From the NCBI GenBank assembly GCA_029449245.1, contig JANATF010000015.1, forward strand, positions 868,001 to 932,000: a DNA stretch of 64,000 bases, in the 5' to 3' direction. This document shows, one piece after another, positions 1-9,669 of the stretch. The DNA is from Mortierella alpina. Taxonomy: Eukaryota; Mortierellomycota; Mortierellomycetes; Mortierellales; Mortierellaceae. The notes below the pieces were generated by a model. The model saw nothing but the letters and a program-made list of their open reading frames with translations. It made no database searches and had not been told where the DNA came from. Each line of letters begins with the position of its first letter. The stretch's first letter is position 1. Both the position numbers and the translations under genes were made by a program.

Positions 1-1
1 C

Positions 2-1351
2 AAGATTGATGAGACGTTGCTAAAGGAAACATGCGCTGAGCTGGATAGCTGTGTCGAGCACATGACGCACTTGTTTCTTCACCCACATCCAGAACCAACT
101 CTCAACAGTCCTGCCATCGAGTGGGAACAGAGCCTCATCGAAGGCCAAAGCATACACCCAATGCACAAGTGCCGTTACACCGTTGCACCTACACCCAGGA
201 TCGAGCCCGGCACTGATTTGTATAATCTCACTTTGAGACTCGTGTCGATGCCTGCCGATGCCGTTATCGTGAGCGGTGAATACCTGACCGTCATGGCCAA
301 GCTTGTGCCTGCCGATATAGTGCCTATAGGGCGTGTACCAATCCTTGTCCACCCGGTTCAGGTACCGAATGTCGTCAGCAAGATCCCCGAAGCAACGTTT
401 CATCCGTTCACAGTGCCAGCTCTTGCACAATCATCGCTGCGCACAGTCATCATCCCAGAACTTCCCAATTACGCTTTCAAGATCTCACTCAGCATCAGGT
501 TAACAGGGGCTGTGCGTACGGCCTCGCCGTCGACAATGTCTACTGGCCAGCGCCTGATACCCATCCTCGACCGCATTGTCCCAAAAAACAGTGTGCTCAG
601 TTGCGCAACAGAGCATAGCACCGTAAGGACGAATCACATTGACGTTGGTATTACCAAACTTCTGGCCTGCATCATCCGTGATGAGTTGGATGCTACATTT
701 CGTGAGCAGAACGAGGCGGTCGTTGTTTGTGCTGCATTGACAGAGCGTCCGGACGGCAACACTGCTCGCGTCATCAACATATGCAATTTGAACACGCTTG
801 CTTCGCGACTCAAGTTTCTCAGCATCTTTGTGGACCTCACCTTCAAATCCTTTCTTGTACCGGTGATCGAACATGGATTTACCTTCGAGCCTCACCAGCA
901 GAACACGTTGGTCCGTCTGCCGATCCCAGAGCCAGGTGATCTTTCACCCGTGTACCCAATTGGCCTTATCATCCGTGACCTTGAAGGGGTCAGGATCCAT
1001 ACAGAGACGCTGTTCAAATCCACCGGCATGCGCGTTCCACTTTTTCCAAAGAATCCCAACGAGGTAACTGATCTGAGGGTGGTGTACCAACGTCTGTATC
1101 ATGCCTTGATCCTGATGCACTTGCATCCTCTTATCCGCGCACTTGACCTGCACTACTCTGGAGAAGGTTGGAGGATCGTGCGCACCCGCCTGGAGGAGTA
1201 CTTCAAGCCCGGAGACATTGGCCACGAACTATGGCTTTCGAGTGAGACTTGCCAATGGAAGTGTCAGCTTCGTTTGAGGCTGAAAGGGCTGGTTATTGCG
1301 CCAATTAATCGCGACGTGCCAAATATTCTGCTGTACAACGGCGAGCCATGA
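2..1351 (+). CDS. NIS siderophore synthetase, IucA/IucC family, copy A (5' partial)
   Basis: This is the C-terminal 449 residues of an NRPS-independent siderophore synthetase; the start lies left of the window. The family condenses citrate-type carboxylates with amines or alcohols using ATP. In Mucoromycota the known product is rhizoferrin (two citrates plus putrescine); the product here is inferred, not shown. Family motifs visible are HPMHKCR in the N-terminal lobe, a KISLSIRLT stretch (usually K-x-S-L-x-x-R-x-T), EPHQQNT (the EAHxQN-like motif) and RDLEG near the C-terminus, where copy B has RDFGG. There are no introns. It is the upstream member of a head-to-tail tandem pair with the gene at 2407-4194. 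The two are close to identical over long blocks but differ strongly at about 443-650. It ends NGEP-stop, about 14 residues earlier than copy B. No frameshift or internal stop is seen in the visible part. Confidence 0.88.
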   Translation, partial: KIDETLLKETCAELDSCVEHMTHLFLHPHPEPTLNSPAIEWEQSLIEGQSIHPMHKCRYTVAPTPRIEPGTDLYNLTLRLVSMPADAVIVSGEYLTVMAKLVPADIVPIGRVPILVHPVQVPNVVSKIPEATFHPFTVPALAQSSLRTVIIPELPNYAFKISLSIRLTGAVRTASPSTMSTGQRLIPILDRIVPKNSVLSCATEHSTVRTNHIDVGITKLLACIIRDELDATFREQNEAVVVCAALTERPDGNTARVINICNLNTLASRLKFLSIFVDLTFKSFLVPVIEHGFTFEPHQQNTLVRLPIPEPGDLSPVYPIGLIIRDLEGVRIHTETLFKSTGMRVPLFPKNPNEVTDLRVVYQRLYHALILMHLHPLIRALDLHYSGEGWRIVRTRLEEYFKPGDIGHELWLSSETCQWKCQLRLRLKGLVIAPINRDVPNILLYNGEP

Positions 1352-1667
1352 GTATCTACAATAAAACGCTTGCCAGGTCCACTTTCCACTTGACGCCAAT
1401 AGTCGTGGCTTAAAGATATCATAGTACCTACTCTGACCGATTTGATCTTGAGAGTAAACCCGATCAGGGACAGTGGCGAACAGAGGATGAGGCGGTCCTG
1501 TTGGAGCGATCTCATAATTATTGACAATGGCAGTACTATTCGCACAAACCAACACAAAGAATGAAAGGGCATGACTCTTTCTGCGTCGATCGAATGTCTA
1601 TATGCCTGACATGAAGGGCAGATTCCGCTAGACAGCACTGCTTCCTGTTTGACGAGCTCGTACGGTC
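1352..1667. repeat. 3' flank of copy A; homologous to 4195-4470, with a relic of the PPR gene end
   Basis: This flank aligns with the DNA downstream of copy B, including the shared blocks around 1448-1535 and 4236-4317. On the minus strand, 1628-1663 encodes VRARQTGSSAV followed by TAG. That is the same C-terminus as the PPR protein at 4433, which ends in TAA. Similarity stops just beyond, near 1667, where the genuine gene continues. The segment therefore belongs to the tandemly duplicated unit and its right breakpoint lay inside the PPR coding sequence. The relic is a broken fragment, not a gene. Confidence 0.82.
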
Positions 1668-2406
1668 AAGCTAAGTATTATACTGTCGTCAACACACGTT
1701 CTCCTCCGTATTATGGATGCAGTGGAGTTCTAGCGCTAGCCATGGTACGCAGGGCTGACAAGAATCTGACTATTTTGGCATAAAGAGTTGCGAGTAAGGG
1801 ACATCAGATCGACACGAAGAATAAAACGGAAGCACCATCGATGACTTTTTGCCCTTTTCACACAGAACCAAATATGCATGCGACATTGCACCACATTGGA
1901 AGGTACTACATTCGCGACCGCTAATTACATCAAGGCCCAGTGTTTAAAGGTGTCTCGAGCGCATGCTACGTGTTTTGCGCGTGGCGGTGCCCGGGGCCGG
2001 GTGCCGTGGTCCTCGTTGTGGTCGAGACGAAAGCTACTGGTTGCACACCTTGCAAAGCCTACATGCGGAAGGGAAGGAGTATTTGGTGTGCATGAATGCA
2101 CAGCCTATCGGGAGGTCGCACAGGAAGTAGTAATGCGAGATGCACGATGGATGTGGTTTTCCGCACACGTCTTCTCTCTGCCATCAGATTATCAGGAACA
2201 CAACCCTGATTTTACATCTCTTCGCCCTGCTTTGCACCACTTCCTCGTTCTCTATCACAAAAGTTCCTCCTTCCACTTTCTTTCACCTTACAGTCAGCCA
2301 CCTACAAGCAGCTCTGGAAGTAGCGTCTAACTTAGCCAAGTTCGAAGCTGTGAAGGAGAACGTCGTCCATACATCTATCGCTGCTCGAACCTCCAGTCAG
2401 CACTCA
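1668..2406 (+). promoter_or_regulatory. Intergenic region and probable promoter/leader of copy B
   Basis: No convincing coding sequence is present; a 150-codon open frame at 1878-2330 has no recognisable motif. From about 2200 to 2330 the plus strand becomes pyrimidine-rich, as in other leaders of this window. At 2189-2196 there is TTATCAGG, whose complement CCTGATAA fits the HGATAR core bound by fungal GATA-type iron repressors. A single core match can easily arise by chance. Confidence 0.45.
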
Positions 2407-4194
2407 ATGTTAACTGCCAGGGCGCGATCCAGCCCAAAGTCTTCTTTCGATGGCACACAACGTCCTGCCAGAATCCGTGGAATGTTTGCACCGTCGTCGC
2501 GCCTCATAGCGTGCTTTGTCAATGAGGGCTTTATGCAGGCTACATACAGGCCTATCTGCAATCTCGCACCGATCGACGAACTTGGCCCTGTAGCACTTTT
2601 GACGCTCCAAGATCTATCAATTGTGGTGTCCTTGACTCATACCCCACACATGGATGAACAAGGCGCCATTCTGTTCCTTGACCCTCTCGACCTGCAGTAC
2701 CCGATCCTTATGAGCACTGCGCTGACAGCAAGTAATATGCCAGCGGAGCTGACTGAGTGCCTTTGTCCATCCACGCTAATGCGACTCGTTGCCGCTCGCA
2801 CTGACAAGATTGATGAGACGTTGCTAAAGGAAACATGCGCTGAGCTGGATAGCTGTGTCGAGCACATGACGCACTTGTTTCTTCACCCACAACCAGAACC
2901 AACCCTCAACAGTCCTGCCATCGAGTGGGAACAGAGCCTCATCGAAGGCCAAAGCATACACCCAATGCACAAGTGCCGCTATACCGTTGCACCTACACCC
3001 AAGATTGAACCCGGCACTGATATGAATAATCTCACATTGAGACTCGTGTCAATGCCTGCCGATGCTGTTGTCGTGAGCGGTGATTACCTGGCCATCATGG
3101 CCAAGCTTGTGCCTGCCGATATAGTGCCTATAGGGCGTGTACCAATCCTTGTCCACCCGGTTCAGGTACCGAATGTCGTCAGCAAGATCCCCGAAGCAAC
3201 GTTTCATCCGTTCACAGTGCCAGCTCTTGCACAATCATCGCTGCGCGCAGTCATCATCCCAGGACTTCCCAACTATGCCTTCAAGATTTCACTCGCCGTC
3301 AGGCTAACCTCGTCTGTGCGCACCGTCTCGCCGTGGGCGGCGTTTATTGGCCCGAACCTGATACCCATCCTCGACCGCATTATCCCAAAGTCCGGCGTGC
3401 TTAGTTACGCAGCAGAGCATAGCACCGTGAGGCCGAAGTACAGCGACTTTGATATAGCCAAACATCTGGCTTGCATCATCCGTGATGAGTTGGATGCTAC
3501 ACTTCGTGAGCAGAACGAGGCGGTCGTTGTTTGTGCTGCATTGACAGAGCGTCCGGACGGCATCACTGCTCGCGTCATCAACACATGCAATTTGAACACG
3601 CTTGCTTCACGACTCAAGTTTCTCAGCATCTTTGTGGACCTCGCCTTCAAATCCTTCCTTGTACCGGTGATCGAACACGGAATTACGCTCGAGCCTCATC
3701 AACAGAACACGTTGGTCCGTCTGCCGATCCCACAGCCAGGTGATCCTTCACCTGTGTACCCAATTGGCCTTATTATCCGTGACTTTGGCGGTATCAGGGT
3801 GCATCCAGAGACGCTGTTCAAATCCACCGGCATGCGCGTTCCACTTCTACCAAGGAATGCCAACGAGGTGACAGAACTCAGGAAGGTGTACCAACGTCTG
3901 TATCATTCATTGATCCTAATGCACTTGCATCCGCTTATCCGTGCACTTGGCCTGCACTACTCTGGAGAGGGCTGGAGGATCGTGCGCACCCACCTGGAGG
4001 AGTACTTCAAGCCCGGAGACATTGGCCACGAACTGTGGCTCTCCAGTGAGACGTGCCAGTGGAAGTGCCTTATTCGTATGAGGCTGAAAGACTTGGATAC
4101 TGTGTCCATCTATCGCGACGCGCCAAACATTCTGTTGTACAAAGGCGAACGAGTTTCTACTATAAAACGCTCGCAAGGTCTACAGGCTACTTGA
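2407..4194 (+). CDS. NIS siderophore synthetase, IucA/IucC family, copy B (complete)
   Basis: A 595-residue intronless NRPS-independent siderophore synthetase, the usual length for the family. Residue numbers count from the ATG at 2407. This start was chosen because the upstream in-frame sequence (the frame stays open back to 2140) is leader-like and the family alignment begins about 25-30 residues in (RLIACFVNEGF). Motifs: HPMHKCR at 185-191; the K293/R299 pair in KISLAVRLT; EPHQQN at 429-434; RDFGG from 458. These correspond to the ATP- and citrate-binding lobes of the IucA/IucC and FhuF-like domains. Known enzymes make hydroxycarboxylate siderophores such as rhizoferrin, aerobactin or staphyloferrin. 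Rhizoferrin is the natural guess for a Mucoromycota-like fungus, but substrates cannot be read from sequence. The enzyme has no obvious signal peptide and should be cytosolic. Copy A lies 1.05 kb upstream in the same orientation. The lack of introns contrasts with most other genes in the window and fits acquisition from bacteria. Confidence 0.92.
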   Translation: MLTARARSSPKSSFDGTQRPARIRGMFAPSSRLIACFVNEGFMQATYRPICNLAPIDELGPVALLTLQDLSIVVSLTHTPHMDEQGAILFLDPLDLQYPILMSTALTASNMPAELTECLCPSTLMRLVAARTDKIDETLLKETCAELDSCVEHMTHLFLHPQPEPTLNSPAIEWEQSLIEGQSIHPMHKCRYTVAPTPKIEPGTDMNNLTLRLVSMPADAVVVSGDYLAIMAKLVPADIVPIGRVPILVHPVQVPNVVSKIPEATFHPFTVPALAQSSLRAVIIPGLPNYAFKISLAVRLTSSVRTVSPWAAFIGPNLIPILDRIIPKSGVLSYAAEHSTVRPKYSDFDIAKHLACIIRDELDATLREQNEAVVVCAALTERPDGITARVINTCNLNTLASRLKFLSIFVDLAFKSFLVPVIEHGITLEPHQQNTLVRLPIPQPGDPSPVYPIGLIIRDFGGIRVHPETLFKSTGMRVPLLPRNANEVTELRKVYQRLYHSLILMHLHPLIRALGLHYSGEGWRIVRTHLEEYFKPGDIGHELWLSSETCQWKCLIRMRLKDLDTVSIYRDAPNILLYKGERVSTIKRSQGLQAT

Positions 4195-4432
4195 CGCCAA
4201 TGGTCGTGACATCATTGTACCTACTCTGACCACTTTGATCTTGGGAGTAAACCCGATCAGGGACAGTAGCGAACAAGGAATGAGGCGGTCCTGTTGGAGC
4301 GATCTCATAATTATTGACAATTGCCACACTACTCACACTACTCACACAAACCAACACGAAGAATGAAAAGGACATGACTATTTCTGCTTTAATCGAATGT
4401 CTATATGCATGATATATGAAAGGCAGATGCCG

Positions 4433-6049
4433 TTAGACAGCACTGCTCCCTGTTTGACGAGCTCGTACTCGGTCCCAGTTCTCTTGTAATGCTTGAATGG
4501 TCGCTTCATCTGCGCCCTTGCGCCTTTTCATCGCCGTGAGTGTCCTCCGGAACATGGCATCGCTCGGCACGAGCCCATAACCATCCTGCATGACCTGCAT
4601 CCATTTCCACGCACGACCCCAACGTCTCCTCCTCAAAATAAGTTCGTTGTTGATCAGAATCTGGAACGTGTCAAAGTCGGGTCCGAATACTTGTAATGGT
4701 GCTGTTGGAGCTCCTGAGTGTTGGTCGGGCGATTCCTCTGCTCCTGCTGCTGCTGTTGACTCAGACTTGGGTTGTGTTGATAGGCCTGAGGGTCTTTGTT
4801 CGTTGTGGGTGTTCTGCTGCACCTTATCCATGTTCTGCCCGATCTGCACCAATTCCCTGAACAGGTCCATGCCCTCGCTATCCTTTTGTGCAAGGAACGC
4901 AAACTTGATCATCTCGTTGTAAGTCCGCGTTGTGGGAACAAGACCAAAGAGCCGCACGTGGCTGTCAAACATGCTCCGAAGATCCTCCAGATCCTGGGTG
5001 TAGGCGTAAAAGGAGAAGAGCGTATGGATGTTTTCCAGCGTTGGTACCAGCTTGTCCTTGCTGCCCACTCGATTTGTGCTGTTGGACGGCAAGGGACCAC
5101 CATGGAGGGACGTTGGACGTTGGCCGAGTGGGATGATCATGGATGACTTTAAGGAGCCGTTTGATCCGTTCGATGGCTGGTGTGAATGAGCAGAGCCGCT
5201 AACCGCTGAGGTGATGAAGGCAGATCGAAAGGTGTTCTCGACAGCCGCCCAGTTTTTCATGGCAGTATGGATCTGCAGGACATAGTCCCAGCATTTGCTG
5301 TCGGGCTTGATCCCCGAGCGCCGCATCAAGGTAATCGTTTCCATGGCAAGCCCGATATTCTTGCGCGGTACACATGACTGCAATACCAACTTGTAGATGT
5401 GCAGAGTAGGTTGTAACGGAGGTTGGCTTGTGGATCCAGCTGTGGCGACAGAGGCTATGTCCGCTGCTGCCATGGTTCTCTCTCTGATCTGGGTCCATGT
5501 CACATCCACCATCTGGTACTGTCTTGTGTGCACAAAGAACTCAAGTCTGGCGGAGTAGTCGTTGATGTCGGGCTGGATCTGGCACTGGAACATGCCTGCC
5601 CAGACCTGCTCGATCCGCTCTGTCAGAGTGGCCACCTCGACCTTTGTGAACCGACGAAGGGTCTCGGGACGGATACTCCTGAGCAGCAGAGAATGGTGTA
5701 TTGGCAGGAGGGACGAGAGCTGTCCAGCACGACTCAACACTGAATAAACCATCCAGGCTGTGTCCTGGTCCTTGTTCTGGATAGCAGCGAGGAGTGGAGC
5801 CGCATTGGCAAAGGCTGGCGAGATCTTGAGGGCATTCGGATGGCTAGAAGTAGCTGATGCACTGGCAACGGGCTGGCCTGGAGGATGAGAGTCGTGAGTG
5901 GGGTTGAAGGGAGCAGACTGAAGCGGCTCCTGGCTGCGGGAGAAGAAGCTGAATGTGGACTGGTGGCGTTTGCGGAGCAGCGTTGTCCTGGATCTGGACT
6001 GGGCAATGATCTGTGAGCACAGCCGTTGTGAGGCAGAGTGGGAAGCCAT
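4433..6049 (-). CDS. Mitochondrial pentatricopeptide repeat (PPR) protein
   Basis: A single-exon gene encoding 538 residues. The open frame extends upstream to 6418, but the ATG at 6049 begins a typical mitochondrial presequence (MASHSASQRLC then many R/S and RKRHQSTFSF), and upstream codons look like leader translation. PPR-like helical pairs are visible around IYKLVLQSCVPRKN...GIKPD, TRTYNEMIKFAF and DFDTFQILINNEL. This family binds organellar RNA for processing, stability or translation; the target cannot be predicted. A Ser/Gln/Pro-rich linker separates the repeats. It is convergent with the siderophore synthetase copy B. Its last codons were duplicated with that gene, and a remnant lies at 1628-1663. 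It is divergent from the RNF121 gene across an 828-bp spacer. Confidence 0.85.
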   Translation of the reverse strand: MASHSASQRLCSQIIAQSRSRTTLLRKRHQSTFSFFSRSQEPLQSAPFNPTHDSHPPGQPVASASATSSHPNALKISPAFANAAPLLAAIQNKDQDTAWMVYSVLSRAGQLSSLLPIHHSLLLRSIRPETLRRFTKVEVATLTERIEQVWAGMFQCQIQPDINDYSARLEFFVHTRQYQMVDVTWTQIRERTMAAADIASVATAGSTSQPPLQPTLHIYKLVLQSCVPRKNIGLAMETITLMRRSGIKPDSKCWDYVLQIHTAMKNWAAVENTFRSAFITSAVSGSAHSHQPSNGSNGSLKSSMIIPLGQRPTSLHGGPLPSNSTNRVGSKDKLVPTLENIHTLFSFYAYTQDLEDLRSMFDSHVRLFGLVPTTRTYNEMIKFAFLAQKDSEGMDLFRELVQIGQNMDKVQQNTHNEQRPSGLSTQPKSESTAAAGAEESPDQHSGAPTAPLQVFGPDFDTFQILINNELILRRRRWGRAWKWMQVMQDGYGLVPSDAMFRRTLTAMKRRKGADEATIQALQENWDRVRARQTGSSAV

Positions 6050-6877
6050 GGACAGCGCAGAGAGTGGAGGAGGGCGCAAGGAGATGCAGCGCGATGCAGC
6101 ACGAGGCACGAAGGATGAGGAAGAGTGGGGAAGAGTGGGGATGGTCGACGATGGGAATGGCCAGAAGGCAGAGGGGCAGAGGAGAGATCGTAGGACTACT
6201 GATCGGCCAGCGGGAATCGCCTTTTGGGGGCAGGGGTCGACAAGCCACACACCACACCAGCATGTCCTACAGCAAGGCTGGTGCACAGCACAGATACATG
6301 CGCATGGGAGGACAGCTCCTCTGCTCCATCCTTGCGCCGGGGCATGCAACACCCCCCCAGCCTGGCTCATGAGTGCATCCAAAGCGAGCAGAGGCGACTT
6401 TGATCGAAGCACTGTCAAGGCGGCTAATGGCAGGAGGAGATGGGCATTGTATCGTGTGCCTGACTGGAACGACTTCTACACGCGGCTCCCTTTTCAAACA
6501 CCCTGAGGAATGCTGGGAACCACGTGCAGATCCATCCAGTGCAGGGATACCAGCTCAAGTCGCAAACAGGTGGATTGTTGAGCAAGCCAGCTGCATGGAT
6601 CAAAGGCCATGGTCCGCTCCAAGGCAAGGAGGTGGCTGCAGCACGCTTGTATGCAGACTGGGAGACAGCAAGGTATGCACGATCAAAGGGCAGCTCTGAA
6701 CTGAGAGGACCAAAAACGAATTATTTGGCCGGCCTTTTCAGTCTTCTCTCGTCTCTCTTTCTCTCACTCTGTCTCCATCCACTCTCGAATCACAAGGGCT
6801 CTCTTCCCAACCCTTCCCGCAACAACCTTCCTCCACCTACCCTCTCCTCCTCTTCCACTCCTCAACAAGAGACCATC
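6050..6877. promoter_or_regulatory. Divergent promoter region between the PPR and RNF121 genes
   Basis: The spacer between two divergent start codons contains no supported gene. CACGTG occurs at 6521-6526. The right part (6740-6870) is a CT-rich leader (TCTCTCGTCTCTCTTTCTC-type) leading to the RNF121 ATG. Confidence 0.5.
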
Positions 6878-8532
6878 ATGGAGGAACAGGCACAGCGGAT
6901 CGAACATGTCATCCACGAGGCACAGGAGGGCAGTATTCATCTGAGCGAGAACCAAATTCACAAGTACGTCCGTCCTCTTGTCTGTCATCAGGAATCCTAT
7001 CGCTCCCCAACCAGGATGGGCATTGCCAGCAGTCAGGACAGTCAGGATCGTACAGACCATTGGCATCAGGACACACAGGGGGAGAGATGACCGGCGCCAT
7101 CAGTCTCTTGGCTGCAAAGAGGCAGCGACCAGTGACTTTGTGGACCTGATCGCACTCTAGCCTTGGCACTCCTCGCTGCATGACAGGAGAGGCGAAGTGT
7201 GCGAAAACCATACCTCTCCACTCATTGCTGACACACTCTTTCTCTCGTTCAAAGTCTCGAGAACCAGGCGAAATATCTCCACGAGCATGCTGGACATGAG
7301 GCAACACACAGTAGAATGGCCTTGATCATCATTGCCTCCTTGGTTGCCTTCCAGTTTGTTTTGCTCTGGTGGAAGAAACACCACTATCGGTCGTACCAGG
7401 CAACAACAACGATCGGCCTATGGTAAGCGATATGGCGGCTCGAGCACATTTGTACCCAGTGTGATGGAACCACATGCTTACATGCCGAACACGTATCCCC
7501 TTTTTTTTTTCTTTTTACGTCGATAGGTTGATCCCATTCCTCTTTGCGCTCAGCAGCGGGATGAAGCAGTTCGCTTCTTTCTGGATGCTTTTCACAATCC
7601 TCAACTCGTGGATCATCTTTAAGGCAACAAGGAAACCACTCCACCACATGACGCCAAAGTACGTTTTTTATATGCAGGACTCAACAACCCATTACCGTCC
7701 ACGTTGGAAAAGTCACGGCATGAGAATGACTCGTCGGATACTTACAAGCATTGACGCTTTCTCCACTCTAGACTTGTCTACAAGTGGTACTGGGTGATCT
7801 ACCAGATCTCATATGTCACTGGAATCATTGGATATGTCATGTTGTTCTTGACGTTTATGGGATTCGGTGTTACGCAGCCCAAGGAAGGCGAGGACCCTAC
7901 TCCCTCGGTCTTGGTCTCATGGGGCCTGAAGTTCCTGTCCTATGGAATCTACTTTGGGTAGGTTCACCCTCACCCTTTCTGGCATATCCATGGAAAACCC
8001 TTCGTCATCTTACGACGCTCTCTACTCACACTTGCTGTAACGATGTTGTTTCCTATCACCTAGAATCTTGGGCCGCGATTTTGTCGAGTTTTGTACAGAG
8101 TCAATGGCATCCACGCTTGGCTATTACACCAAAGAAGGCTTCCCACGCAAGCATCTGCGTCTGGGAGTGTGTGCTATCTGCGGTATCCATGTTTCGAACG
8201 CCATCAGCACCATCGATGCCCATGGCCACCTACAGACCCCGGTCCTTTTGCAGCCTTCGGCCAACGGAGTCGCTGTGGAGCCCAGCATCAAGCTGAACTG
8301 TGGGCATGAGTTCCATGAGGAGTGTATTCGAGGCTGGTGTCTTATTGGCAAGAAGGACATGTGCCCTTACTGCAAGGAGAAGGTGGACCTGCGGGCGTTC
8401 AAGACGAACCCATGGGACACGACGCAGCAACTCTACTTGAATCTTTTGGACGCTCTCAGATACATGATCGTCTGGCAGCCTGTGATCATGGGCTTGGTCC
8501 AGTTTGGATTCTATATGACCGGCCTTAAATAG
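6878..8532 (+). CDS. RNF121/RNF175-type multi-pass membrane RING E3 ubiquitin ligase
   Basis: Five exons: 6878-6963, 7255-7422, 7527-7658, 7772-7957 and 8064-8532, joined in phase to 346 residues (human RNF121 is 327). Recognition comes from the collinear signature HAGHEA...LIIIASLVAFQFVLLWWKKHHYRSY, then FKATRKPL, LVYKWYWVIYQISY, GRDFVEFCTESMASTLGYY, and the RING itself. The RING has CAICG, then CGHEFHEECIRGWCLIGKK and CPYCKEKVDL, with all C3H2C3 ligands present. Four to six hydrophobic segments precede the RING and another follows. In animals RNF121 resides in ER/Golgi membranes and acts in quality control and turnover of membrane proteins; the same role here is inferred. The C-terminus WQPVIMGLVQFGFYMTGLK also matches the family. 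Confidence 0.95.
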
Positions 8533-8773
8533 CGTATGGACGAAGGGTCCCTCGCCAGTCACATCCTCCGCCTTCACTAGACATTAAAAAGCTTTGCATG
8601 CCAAATCCCTCCCTTCATTCACATTCATTCACCCTTTGCCAATAGTACCACACGAAAACGAACAGCTAGAGTCAAAGGCAAACCAGAACAGACCACGGCA
8701 GCCATCCAGAACTCACACTACGACCTGTATAGCACGCTACCTCACACACTTTACAGCTAGAACACCTAAAGCC

Positions 8774-8977
8774 ATGGAGTACTTTTTGATGTATCACCGC
8801 GAGCCAAGGACAGAGTCGGAACGCGAGGCACTCTACGGCCGCATACGAAAGACCGCCTACTGGCTCGACAGCTTTGCAAACGTAGGAGGACTTCACGTTG
8901 GACTGGAGGCCATCGTTGGCTTCATTCCCGTCATTGGTGAGTCATTGCAGCAGCAATGCGAATGCAATCCTCCACGC

Positions 8978-9010
<33 letters not shown>

Positions 9011-9669
9011 CGGCTAAACTTTTTCTCACCTTCTTGCTGTACACCTGGTCTTTCTCTTTACGCGTTGTCGTATACCCATCATTGACATTGTTCTGTTACC
9101 AGGCGACTTCCTCGGCCTGTTTGCGTCGCTTTACCAAGTGTATCTCTGCTACCTCTTCAGCATTCCCTTGCATCTGTTGTTGGTAAGCGATACATAATGA
9201 GAACACAAGCATTTTTTTTTCTAACTGACGATGACGAACACCTGTGATCATACCCCATGCCCGTGCGCTGTGACATCGAGGCATAACTCTATATCGGCGT
9301 CCCTCTAACCTCAGTCGGCCTTCGCCTGTTCTATATAGCGCATGCTGGTCAACGTGCTGATCGACTTTGTAGTAGGCCTAGTTCCCTGGATCGGAGACAT
9401 TCTCGATGTATTTTACAAGTCCAATCAATACAACCTAACCATCCTCTCGGTAAGCTGGAAGTTGACCCGGGGTTTGTTCGTGAAAAAGAGTTGCAAGGCA
9501 ACTAACTCTCTTGTCCCTTTGGTAGAACTGGCTGCTTGAGAATCGGCTAGTGGACGTGCATCGATACAACAGAGAACACCCTCTTGCCACTGGCGCCGAG
9601 CCCGAGGGTCGAACTCGATCGAAGACAAGGGCTGGCGCTGGCATCAACACAGGATCCTCGCGTTATTAG
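8774..9669 (+). CDS. DUF4112 small membrane protein
   Basis: Four exons: 8774-8936, 9103-9182, 9339-9449 and 9526-9669, giving 165 residues. The protein has the DUF4112 layout: YWLDSFANV...GLEAIVGFIPVIGDFLG, then a hydrophobic stretch, then a second VVGLVPWIGDILDVFYKSN. The paired G-x-P-x-I-G-D motifs around hydrophobic helices are the family hallmark. The tail (ATGAEPEGRTRSKTRAGAG) is basic and probably disordered. The function of DUF4112 proteins is unknown; fungal members are often small and membrane-associated. Intron 1 contains a run of about 25 A residues (from about 8980). The gene follows RNF121 on the same strand, 241 bp away. Confidence 0.85.

Noticed and set aside
1878-2330. 150-codon frame between the synthetase copies
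   Set aside because: No recognisable motif and overlapping the copy B leader; composition is non-coding-like.
2140-2406. N-terminal extension of siderophore synthetase copy B to 684 residues
   Set aside because: The extra 89 residues are low-complexity translation of a CT-rich leader; family alignment begins after the ATG at 2407.
6050-6418. N-terminal extension of the PPR protein to 661 residues
   Set aside because: The downstream ATG at 6049 begins a good mitochondrial presequence, while the upstream residues resemble translated promoter/leader.
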